From assembly GCF_029784155.1 (NCBI RefSeq), contig NC_073692.1, positions 371,818,813-371,882,812 on the forward strand: DNA of 64,000 nt, written 5' to 3'. The stretch's first letter is position 1. Each line of letters opens with the position of its first letter. Shown here piece after piece: positions 8,586-20,400 of the stretch. The translations under genes and the position numbers were made by a program. This DNA is from Uranotaenia lowii. Lineage: Eukaryota; Arthropoda; Insecta; Diptera; Culicidae. The notes under the pieces are model-generated. The model saw only the letters and a program-made list of their open reading frames with translations, had not been told where the DNA came from and searched no databases.

Positions 8586-11500
8586 CACAGTATGGCAGGA
8601 CCTATGAAAGCTTGGCCAAAACTCCTTTTCGTAAATTTCGAAAATTTATTATAAATTTATGCTTTTCAGAAACATTACATCGATCACAAATCTGTCAAAC
8701 ATATCTTAAAATTCGTTGTTTTATACAATTTTCTACGTAGGTGAAGTTGGGGTTTGATGCTCTTGCAGTTTATCGCAAAAACTAAACAAAAGAATTTTCA
8801 ATACTTTACTTAACTTTTATTTCTTAAAGAAATAAATAAAAAAGGCATGGTTGTGTTCAGAATAACATGAAATTTAATTATTTTAGGTTAAAGAATTGAA
8901 AAAAATTTTTGTTTTCGAGCAAAAACGTATAACTTAACGTTATACGTTAATTACGAATTTTCATCATATTTGGACATCTGGAAAACCCACGAGACCCCAC
9001 TTCCATTCCTACTCAAACATTTAAATGGAAGTCTTAGCTATCCAACAAAACAAAACTAATTGCCACTTTTTGCCAGTTCAAAAGTTATTCACGTTTTCGT
9101 GAAACGTGTTTTTGGACAATTTTCCTTCTATTGGGATTGCTTTTGATAATGTTTTTGCCAGAAAAATTTGAACTCAATCGAATTTCAAGTTCAACTCATT
9201 TGAGTTTTTTTTAAATTTATTTTCCTCTTAATAATTTTGATAATACTATTTCGTTTTTTTAATGTTTTTTTTATCAACAGACAAGCAGATAAGATTCTTT
9301 GAAATATAAACTTTATATAACCTTCTCAAATTTTCTGTTAACAAACTTAATTTTTTATTCAACATTTTTTCTATAAAATATCTCTACAACATTCGTTCGA
9401 AAGGAAAAAAAAAACTAGATCTTCGAGTTTTATTAAAAAAAAAATAGGTAGAAATTAAGTGCACACTGAATGTTTGGATATTTAAAAAAAAACAATGCAA
9501 CCATGTTTTATTGCTGTCATATTAAGCAACAGCCTACTTGATCCTTCTTCTTCTTCTTCTTTACCAACATAGCCAAAACGTGTAAGCCTCCTGGAAAATG
9601 AAAAGACTTGCGTCCTTCATTTTTCTTTTCAACGTTATCGCTGTTACATAAAACATGCATTGCAGAGATAACTACGGCCAGGCCAACCATGTGGTAATTA
9701 CCGCAAGAGATTCTGGAGCAAGGGGAGGAATAAAGCGTGGAGTTCCCTACCAAACGCTTCATATGGATTACTTAAATACCTACAGCATAATTTGAAAATA
9801 GCTACACTAATCTAATGACAATGTGTATTAGGAAAATAACGTTTAGGGGTTTTGGGGTTGAGGGGGTTTAACAGAATTAACTCTTACATCACCCTAGACT
9901 TAAGATACTCAATTTTACGACACTATATGACGTTCACGAATTGAAACTTATTTTTAATTGTAAATTTTGATTTGCAATTCAATAAACCTTTTGTATTGAA
10001 ACTCTAAACATGACATACAAAAACCCTACCTCGTCTTTAAAATGGGTTTTTATTAAGAGGTGTAACTTTACAAAAACAGAGTTTTAAACGAATCATGTAC
10101 CTTAAAAATTAGTTCATCAAATACTCATTTTACACATCGACAAGTTGGACTCCATGTAATTGAAATATATATAGAAGTTCTGCACTTTTTTGACAAAACT
10201 TGGAAACAAGAACATAACAATTTCAATAAAAGTTTTGAATCAATTATCAACTTTCATGATGACTACAAGTAATTTTGAGTTCCACTAACAAAGTTATAGA
10301 AGTTTTCTATTTGTCTACTTTTCCTAATTTAACGAATTTTTGAAAAAGTGAACCAAATTGAATTTTACACACTTTAGAAGCATAAATCTAATCGTTTTGC
10401 AAATTCTTACAAATTCTGTAGTAATGTCAAACGTACTTGTTATGATAACTTTCCAAATTTTTAAAAACTGTTAAATTTTACTTTTTTAGAACATGCATCT
10501 GTTTTAAACGAAATGATAATCAGATTTCATCTTAAATGTAAGTTTTATAGTCAATCAGTTATCAATATTTAATTTCACTTAAAACTGACATATTTTAAAC
10601 TCCATATTATCAAAATTAAATGTGGTAGTTCAAATTTCACAAAAGATTCTAGTTCAGGACGCTAAAATCTACAAAGTCAATCATTAAAACATAAACACAA
10701 AAATCCTGTTCCCTTGAATTATCAATTAAATGCTATAAATAAATTTTTATAATGGTTAGAGGTGTTCATTGAAAAAAAATCTTAAATGTTAAGAACCTTT
10801 TATTTCATTTTCATATTTTGTTTTAATTTTCAAAAAAGTTTCCCGAATTTCATACTACAGTTTTTTTCAATTTTTAAATAAATTTACCGAATTTTAAAAT
10901 TAAGCTATTTAAATATTTAGAAATATTTTTGACAAGTTTGTCTATGTTTTCCATTTCTGAATTTTTGTGTTCTTAAAACATAAACCTTTAAATTTTTTCC
11001 TATCAAAAAATCATATTTCAAATCGCGATTTTTTTTTCAAATTTAAAACACTACATCGGAATTTTTCAATCAACCCTTCAGTTGAAGATTATGAAAATAA
11101 ATGTAAATTAAGATGAATAATGATAAACAATTGTTATCATTTTTCTAACAATTAATCCTGGTTGATTTTTTACCTGATCTGACATTTATTTTTTTATTCA
11201 AATTTTGTTGTTAGTCTGTGTTTTGGAAATGTTTTTTTTTTTCAAATTTGAAAACTAGACTGCTTGGAAATAATTTTGAAGCAAATATTTAGTTAAGCAT
11301 AAGGAACATCATTTTGAAAAAAATTTCAATGACTTACCGAAAATATCATTGATTAGAAACATTCATTATGATTTGGAATTTTTGTTATATTTCATCAGCA
11401 AATTTTATAATTTTTTGAGTTTGTGTTATAATCATATGAGTTAGAAACTGATGTAAGAAATTCATTTCCTTGTTTATTGTGTATTTATGGTTGTCACGAA

Positions 11501-13000
11501 TATACGTCGACACGTCTCATCTCAGCGCAAACTTAGTGATGACGCAACAATAATACATCGGCTTAAGCAAATGTCAGTTGAAACGGAATGTTAGGTATAT
11601 GAATAATAATTAGCAACGCAAAGAAGATCAGAAAACTCAAAGTCATTCTATTGTGATCTAGAAGTACCTTCTCAAAAATTTAGGGAATTTATAATAGATT
11701 TAATTGAACTTCAGTGAAGATTTGTGAGCACCCACATATGAATATTTCTCCAAACAGTAAGTTTAACTTAAATTGCACAGTCAGACTTTAACGCTGAATA
11801 TCATGAAATTCACAGTACTTTCGATCATCAAACTGACCACTTAGAAACACGAGAACATCAACCGATCACTATTCGGAACATTCGCAGGCCTTAAGGTGAA
11901 TACTTGTGATTTGAAATGTACCCCTTTTAAGTAGTTATTATCACAACAGGCGCGATACGATACAATCCGTTGGTTTCAAACAGTTCTCAGACAGGTACAG
12001 AAATTCGATCGGAAATTATCAAGGTTATGATATTCACAACGATTCGAGGTCGCTCACATATGAGTTTATAGGAAGAAGCAGTAAACGTAAGACATTTATA
12101 TTACTTTAAAGATATTCTTTAACCATTGTTATTTTAGAAATATTTTAATACACACCTACGTATTAAACTATTGGAATCGTTTGCTTCCCGAAAACTCCAC
12201 AATGGTACTGTTATTATTTTTTGCTAAATTTGAATTTAGTGGAAAATTTACCGCCAAGTTAGACCCTGTTGGAACTATTGGTCTTAGGCCGATGACATAT
12301 GGCGTATTTTTTTTTTATTCCGGATTTGGCTCTGGAACCGTCAGAATAAAAAAGCAAGTTTCGGGTTTCGAGTTATTCCATACGTAGGTGTGCGTGAGAA
12401 CGAGCGCAATGTTTACATGCAGCTGTCATTTTGTTCTCCCTTCTGGATATTTTCATTCGGTTCTTCACATCCGGATTGCCGTTTTTCGTGTCCGGATTGC
12501 ACTGGACTGCAGATAGTACGATTTTGCTTGGCTGAGAGGTTCAAAATCGCGGCAATAATCATTTGCCCGTTCATTATTTCAACTGTTTTGTTTTCAGCCA
12601 AAAACAGCTGTTTAATGTTTTGACAACAACGTTGAGAGTATTGGTGAACTTCTCGCAAAACTGACTTTTTCTCAGGGCGACTCCGTCCCTTTTTCGAGCG
12701 AACCTAGGTTGCCTCTCGAGCAATAAATGAGCACGATGACAGCAGATAGAGCGAACCTAGGTTGCCTCTAGTTTGCCTCCAGGTGAAAAAAAATACGGTA
12801 ATAGTGAGAGCGATGTGATGCGAATTTACGGAAACAGCCTATGCGAACTCGAGCGGCGGAACAAATTGACATCTGCTTCGCCGCGTTGGGTATATCAGGT
12901 TTAAGCGATTCACATACATTTTTTATCAAATGTGGTTCACCGCATTGAATCGCATTCGCCGCATTGCATCGCATCGTTTTCACTATGTCATTGACCTTAG
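8586..13000. other. AT-rich non-coding stretch
   Basis: No gene is visible. It is dominated by A/T runs and short degenerate repeats. Around 12697 and 12751 a 20-bp unit GAGCGAACCTAGGTTGCCTC is repeated directly. The stretch 12181-12620 is GC-richer than its surroundings but shows no conserved protein. Confidence 0.6.
9490..9765 (-). mobile_element. Possible LINE 3' tail
   Basis: On the minus strand a GC-richer block ends in a GAA-repeat tail (CTTCTTCTTCTTCTT on plus at 9546), after a segment with LINE 3'-UTR character. No reverse transcriptase remains. Weak call. Confidence 0.3.
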
Positions 13001-14541
13001 CACCCAAAATAATTTTCACTTAAAAAATAAGTGACATCTGTAGTAAATTCTCGCCATACGTAATTTCATTTGAATTTTAAGTGATGGGTCAAGTGAATTC
13101 ACTTAAGTGACCGGTCAAGTGAATTAAACTAGGAAATTCAAGTGAAATTTATCTGAGTTTCTAAGTAAGTTTCTACACGGAAAAAACTTTTGACATGAAC
13201 GCTACGTGAAAATGTACATGGATTTTTGCCATCATGAAAATCACGTGGAACCTACGTGAACTTCAGGTAGCAAACAGAGCTCACACAGCAAGCAGAATTC
13301 ACGTAATTTTCATATGCGTTGTATGTGAAGATAACGTAGATCGAATGTGAATCATTTAAATAAAAAATATTTTATTTTTAAGGATTTTTATTATGCCACA
13401 TAATTTACACAACACTGTGCCATTTTTTCACTTTCACAACTACACTATTTAGATACACTTTCACTTTTCATTTAATTGACACAATGACATCGAAATTGAT
13501 GTGCCTCCATAGCGGTTATCTGAAGTTGCAGCTGACCCGATTTCACATTCTGTTTAAATAGAAGAAATAGAAAAGGTTGTAAATAACAATCAAACAGCTA
13601 AATTCTTTATACTTACAAAAAACAGCTTCAAAATGTCTCTATTTGCCTGTAACAACTGTGCTAGAACTTGGAACCACGCCATATTGAGTCGGTATTCTTT
13701 TACAGAGATTTAACGTGAATGACTAATTAAGAGCTACGTGAACATAACATAGAATGCACCCATTCCGTCTATACTTGCCGGATCATTGGATTTTCACGTA
13801 AATCGAATGTGTCTTCATTTTGACAGAATATAATTATGTGAGTTTCACGTAAGGATCAAGTGTATTTTTATTAACCTCTAAGTGATTCACGTAAGTCAAG
13901 CAAAAATTCACGTAACGAGCGCCTACGTGAAAATTCAGGTGAATTTAACGTTTCCTTTTCGGATGAGTGTAGTTAATTATCTCACGCGTTTTTTAAATAA
14001 AAGAACATTTATAGAACACCACTTCGATTTCAAATACTTACATTACGCTTTTGCCATAAATTTATTGATTGGAAAATTCTCTCGTAATCCCAAGGCAGAT
14101 CGGTTACTGCGGATAGTGCGACTTCTAAATCTTCCCTGCTGCAAACCAGAAAATCTGTTCAGTTCAACCCACAAGCTGAAACATGATAACACCTTTAAAT
14201 AACTTATCCTCACATCACGTTTAACACAAACCACCGCCAAAATCGCCTAGTAAAGAGTTGGGAAAATCCAAATCCAGCATAAGCTTTAAACGCTGCTCTT
14301 TAAAATTTACCATTTTGAACTCTGAAAATAAACACAACCGACCCGACATTCACTTGAAATTCAAGTGATGGGGAAGTGAATATTTTTTCTCACTTTAAAT
14401 TCAAGTGACGACTGAAGTGAATGTGGATGAATTCACTTGAAATTTAAGTGACTGCCAAGTGAAATGTATATGTCGCACTTGAATGGAAGAAAATCACTGG
14501 ATCCTTGTTTTAAGTGAAAAATCATGTGTATTTTAAGAGTG
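13001..14541. mobile_element. Large non-autonomous DNA element rich in CAAGTGAA motifs, with nested MITE
   Basis: The left end starts CACCCAAAATAATTTTCACT and the right end is the near inverted counterpart (TTTTAAGTGAAAAATCATG ... TTTTAAGAGTG). Subterminal regions on both sides are packed with TTCAAGTGAA/TTCACTTGAA half-palindromes. Flanks GACCTTAG and GATTTAAG may be a decayed 8-bp duplication. The core (13972-14340) shows no conserved protein. Confidence 0.6.
13176..13969. mobile_element. MITE with dense TTCACGTA motifs, copy 1
   Basis: A 794-bp element bounded by CACGGAAAAAAC and GGATGAGTG, with TA on both sides (13174-13175 and 13970-13971). It carries many TACGTGAA/TTCACGTA motifs. It is homologous in inverse orientation to 56145-57001 and is nested in the CAAGTGAA element. 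The TA flanks suggest Tc1/mariner-type mobilisation. Confidence 0.78.
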
Positions 14542-16833
14542 GATTTAAGGTTCAGTTTAGGGAAATTTTTCGAAAACATGTTTTAGATCTCCGGTTACAT
14601 TCTAGGACAAAAGTATTTTTTACAGTGGCTCAAAGGGATCCCAAAACTATGAAAGTTCAAGATCAAGTCATCCGAACTGGTTCGAAAAATTTGTTATAAT
14701 TGTGGAGCAAAACAATGAATAGCCCCAATTTCGTTGGATTCATTCCAACATTTTCTGATAACTCGTCAATTTGATGTGAAAAGCAAAAGACCACGCATTA
14801 AAAAATAGAAATTTGATTGTTTTTTTATTCGCCATGATTTTATATTGAAAAACCAATATAACAAAAAAAACGGGAAAAATCATCATTTTGAACCGGGAAA
14901 ACCGAAAAAAATTTGGAACGAAAAATTTCTAGCAACCCCGTTAAATCTTCTTTCCAGGAAAACTTATTTGTATTAAACTTTAAATATAGCGTTCACATTC
15001 AGAATTCAGATTCAGATATCAAATTAAAAATTCAGATTAAATATGACATCTAGACTCAGTTTGGCAAGATTTCGTGAAGATTTTGAACTTCTGTTTTAGC
15101 CTCTGTGGTTATGCATGTTTTGATTAAATTGTTATAAAAGCGTTAAAGTTTTTCGTAGAACATAAGCCTTTTTGTATTCATGAAATAAACTTAGATTCAG
15201 AGTTTAGATTCAGATCGCAGTAATTAGAATTGAATTTTAAATACAGACATGAAATTTAAATTCAGAGGTCAAATTCAGAATAGATACAGCCGAAAAAGTA
15301 CTGAAAATCACGTTCTTTAGCACCTTTGGTTATGCAATTTATGAAAAAAATGCTCAACCTTTTTCCTTAGCGACTTCTGTGGATTTTAAAGAAAAATAAT
15401 GGGTTTGAGAGAGTTCAGAACAAGAATTTATAATGCAAATTCAGAGCTCAGATATAAAATTTAGATTCTGAGTTCAATAATTAGAATACATTTTGAGATA
15501 CAGATTCGGATTTCAAATTCATAGGTCAAGTTAAGAATTCACCATTCTTTTTAGAATTCAGATTAATAAATTTAGTCCTCCATTAGCGCGGTTGAAGCAA
15601 AACCGAAACAGGCGTCGATAAAGAATACAAAATCAGATTTTTTATACCCCCTTAGTGTTAAGTTTCGAAATTGAGGTTTAAAGTTCAGATTTAGATTTTT
15701 CTCAGATATTTTTTTATTAAATGGCTTCTTCAGCCGAGCTTCTATTCGAACTAAGGATTCGAAACTAAAAAAATCGATTTTATAAAATTACAAAGTTGAC
15801 GGAAGCTATCGAATTTAGAGTCCAGATTAGATTTTTTTTTGAAATTTTGAAAACAAAGAATTCAAATCGGAATTCAGATTTTAGTTCTGCATTCATCTTC
15901 AGAATTCGGATTCAGAGTTTTTTAAGTTTTCTTTGTTTTTCATCTGTTTTTCAGTCCTATTAATAAAAATTTCATCTTACTTTTAGGAAATTGATAAAAA
16001 TAAACATAAACTGATGTTCAGCAACTATGCCCCAACTATTTAGTAACAGGAAAAGTTACATATAAAAAGGTTTAACTCTTCAAAATAATAAGGAACACGT
16101 TTTTTGTCAATTTAAACCACTGTGTAACAAGGCGTTTCAAAGCGTCCCAACGCACGCTTCTTTCATTTAGAAAAAAATCGCCTATTAATAGTCGCTGGGC
16201 GGGCGACACTAACTATCGCTAGTGCAGTATGTATTAATGTAAACACTAGTCAAAAACAGTGATTGAACACAGAAATATGGGATGAATAAACCCAAGAGGC
16301 TTAAAATCCCAAATAAAACAACAATGAACACAGAAAGTACTCGTGTTTTTCTCAATCAACCATTATTGCTTAAAAGGTGTTTATTGGAAATGTCACAGGA
16401 CCAGGATTGGGTCGGATCGGAAGTGCAGTGTTCTTTGAAGGTCCAGCTAATGGAGAAGCATTTCGGAAGCGGATTTGGATGAAGCTGATTGACGAGAGGG
16501 TTACTTTTGTGATAGTATAGAGTAGTTAACGACGAGCTACATGAGCTCGTATTCGGATGCCGAGTGAAAAGCATTACTTTACTTTTGTGATTTTAAGCTG
16601 TGTTGCGGTTAGCATGCGTGTACTGATTGATATTTGACGGTTGAAAGTCTAGGAGAATTTATTGGTAAAAAGGAAGAGTTCAGGTGGACAATCGAAGGCG
16701 GAAACGAAACGGTTCTACAGTTGTTTAACAACTTACATAATCAAAACAAATCGGAAGAAAAGCAAGACTCTTCCAATGAATCACCCTAAAACCCCGATAA
16801 AACTTTCCTATAAGAACAAAACGGGGTAAATGC
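14542..16833. other. Non-coding spacer with degenerate ATTCAGA repeats
   Basis: From about 14990 to 15930 short degenerate units of the type AGATTCAGAATTCAGA recur, a decayed simple-sequence minisatellite also seen at 26820-27580. A 13-bp direct repeat TTACTTTTGTGAT brackets a small insert at about 16502-16590. No gene supported. Confidence 0.55.
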
Positions 16834-17427
16834 ATGTATTGGTGGTCGGGTCGGTCCGGTCCGGTCATAGACAAAGGAACAACTTCTTCCCATCTCGATA
16901 TAGTGGTGTTGGTGCAACAAGGAAAGACGAGCGAAAACTCATTCGTTATCGTCGTGTTTATTAGTGATTGCGTTTTTTCTCAACCTCAACAGCAGTTGAG
17001 GAGCAGCAGTTCATTCATAGCCGTTCATTGCGGCGGATCATCGTCGGGCTAGTCTGGTTGAGGTGTTCGTTCTCATCGATTCGTAGTCGTCGTAGTGCTT
17101 TTTTTTTGTTTCAATTCGACCTAATATCATCTAACAACTCAACCAACTAGAAAATAACTGTGTGGTTTTCGTCGGGATCCGTCGACTCCAGAAGAACTGT
17201 GCGCTGACGGTGAAGCAACTACATAAGTCAGTCGTCGTCGGTCGGTAATTGAACTGGACTCGGACTTCGATTAGACGAGGTGACTATAGGTTATTTTGTT
17301 TCGCCTTTTTTTAGCTTTAAAAAGCACCTCTAAAGCGCTGGATAAGTGCGTGAAAAAAATTTGCATCATTCGAGGGGGTTGTTCAAGTCATCTAAGTAGA
17401 GAAGTGTGAATACAGAAAAAAGGGCAA
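16834..17427 (+). promoter_or_regulatory. Probable promoter and 5' UTR of paralog 2
   Basis: This GC-richer segment precedes the ATG at 17428. It holds TCG/CAG-rich leader-like sequence and an initiator-like CTCATTCG near 16946. The exact start site is not resolved. Confidence 0.4.
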
Positions 17428-20400
17428 ATGGCGTTTCTATCGATTCGAATGGTGGCAATGGCTGCTGTCAAAAGTGCCAGCGCTAATGGTGCGGGCACCA
17501 GTTCCGGATCGCGACTGCTGAAATCTGGTTCCACACTACTGGTGGATCAGCATATTGGATCCGTGTCGCGGTTCAGTGCATTGGCTGGTGGCCAGCAGAA
17601 CATCCGGAACCAACCCTGCCGATCGGTGGTGGCTTTGAACGGCAACCAGAAAGTGAGTGTTGTTCTACACAGTTACACAGTAAAAAAGAAACTTGTGTTT
17701 TGGAAAAATGTGCATAACAGAACAGCCTGATGTGTGACCATTGGCTTAAAACCTCGTATATTAGGTACCCACTTATGCGAAATGCATTCAAATAGTTTTC
17801 GTTTGGAAGTGTGTTGTGGTGTTGCCAGCCACAATTGAAAAGTGGTTCGCGAGGGTGAGATTGTATGTGCGAAAAGTACGAATTGTACGGATTTCTCCCA
17901 CCCAACTGGGCGCCGTTGATCGATAAAATGACATAAGAGCCAATAACGGCAACGCGGCTTGCGAATGGCCGGCTGCCGTCGAGTGTACACAACTAAATGC
18001 ATAGTTTTGTGTTAATTATGTTAGTTTGGGGTGGCCTCTTCTCAACCTTGACTTAAGAAAACGAATCCTTACTATCTTTACTGTGGAAAATATGCGTCAA
18101 AGGTCTTCCAATTTTACCTAATTTGAATTTGATTTTTTTTTTTTTTTTTTTCTCAAGGGATTTTAAGCAACAATGGCTTATTCATCCCGAAGTTGGTTGT
18201 TTCACGTATTGTATTCTTCTTTTTTTTGTGTTTTTTGTTTTTTTTTTTGTATTTTTTTTTTGTTTTTTGTTTTTTTTTTTTTGTTTTTTGTTTTTTTTTT
18301 TTTTGGGATTTGAATTTGATTTTTACCTGATTACTATCTAGATACAATAAAGGTCAGTTGTGCTAGCGATTGCTCACCATCGCTTACATATTTCTTGGCT
18401 TTCAGATACTCTCTTTTAGCGTGAGAGAAGAGGCATATTCTAGAATGCCACAGTAAGTAACAAAAAGTTACAAATTTTAAATTTTTGGGAAAATTTTGAA
18501 ACCGGCATTTCACATTGGCGATCCACGCCAGTGTTTTAGGAGTTCCTTCTTTAGTTGGAAAGAGGAAAGGAGCCTGGGTTGCAGGGGAGCCCAATTCAGT
18601 CTTTTCAAAAATTCCCTTAATTGGGCAGAGATAATTCGACCGCCCTTAAAAGGGCAAAGAGGTTTCGATCGTCCTGCAAAGGGCAAAGAAATTTGATCGC
18701 CCAAAGGGCAAAGAGGTTTTGGATAGCCTGGAAGTTGGAAATCAGAAAACCGATTGCTGGTTCCCAGCAAAAACATTGGATTGCTGAACATTTCCAGCAA
18801 TTTTTTTGCTGGAAATCGAGGCAAAAATTTACAGTGTATATAGGAACGAAAAAACGCGCTAATAGCTTCTATTACTTGCTAATATTATGTTCAAATAAAA
18901 TTACTAAGTATCTATGGAATAAATACAATGAGATTAAAAAATCTTTGAACATGATAAATTTTAAAAATAAACGTTTTGTTTCATACAAATTCATATTCCT
19001 TTGAAGGAAAATAAAGTTTTCATAAAATTAATTTAAAAATAGTGTCCTTAATTTAAACTTCCACCTCATAGAATGTTGCTAAAAAATCCAAATCGAACCC
19101 CATATTCACATTAAATCCCACGAGGAGACTTTTAACTGAATAACAAAATTAAAATAAGAAGGTACTAGCACAGGGTTTCATACAATATTTGGGCCAGGTT
19201 TTACAACGAAAAGGGGAATTTAAACCTATTAAACAGTTTTTCACCAATAATTTTGGTCCTTATTCACAGACTGTTCTCTTAATTTCAGTGTTTTAAAGCT
19301 TAAATTTTAACAATATTTTATCTGAGGAACTCATTTCGATTAGAGTTATCATACAACAGTAAGATATTAGCTTCAAAACAAGTATATAACCCATCAGAAG
19401 CTTATTTTTTAAACTCAATATGTTTTTTTAAACCATAAACCTTATTGAAATATAACTTTGGAAAAACTGTGTGTCATAACGAAAGCTCTGTGAATGACTA
19501 TAATGAAAACAAATCACCCGATAGGGACTTCAGAAATTGGTTCAAAATTGGGTGTTCATTTTTTTTTTCCATTCAAATTTTAGGCTCATTGCACCATCTA
19601 TTTCCGTGGCCCGAACCCCCCAAATTTAGCACTGGACTTTGTGCTAGGCTTGGGATATTTTAGCTTCTCATAAGTCGGCTGATTTAGGCACCCTAGTGTA
19701 GGCTTGCCAGATACTTTCAGAAAAAAGCGGGACATTTCTCGAAAAAAAGCGGGACACAGCCGAAAAAAGCGGGACATTTTAGAAAATCTTAGAATAGCTT
19801 AATTGTGTAGCCCAACTTATACGTTAAGTATTAGCCAAAGTTGTTCATAGAAAGTACACTAAGGTTTTTCTTTAAAGCAGAATGATTTTGCTCAGTTTTT
19901 TTTACATGACTTCTATTATGTCATATGCACCGTCATTTTCCACGGTTCTAGCAAATTAACACGTTATTTGAGAGAAAATATTTCAAGTCGTACATATGAG
20001 CTTCGGATTTGATACAGCGTAAAAATATTTTGTGTAATTTGTATAAAAATTAGTTTGTTTGGTAGTTTGTTTAAAAATTTGAAAGAAAACTTCCATATTT
20101 CTATACTTTGGACAAATAGGTCGAAAAAAGGTGGTGGCACCACCTGTATATTAGGCAATTTAACTAAGATTCCGGCGAAAAAAAATAATCCCTATAATTC
20201 AATAATCTATAATTATTAAGAAGCAACCTAAACAATGTTTTTTCATAGATTGATTGAAAGTGCTCCAAGAACACTTAACTGAATCAGAATCTTGCTGTAA
20301 TGCTAAGAGCTTCAGATGTATTCAGTATTGTCTTATATAAACTACAAAAATGCTGCTTATTTTGAGGAAAAGACGTATTTGAAATATTTTCTGTTCGTCA

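Noticed and set aside
16282..16574. Frames of 66-72 codons upstream of paralog 2
   Set aside because: No family resemblance; the region also contains a small bracketed insertion and looks like leader or spacer.
18123..18347. Phe-rich and Lys-rich reading frames
   Set aside because: They are translations of the T-rich microsatellite.
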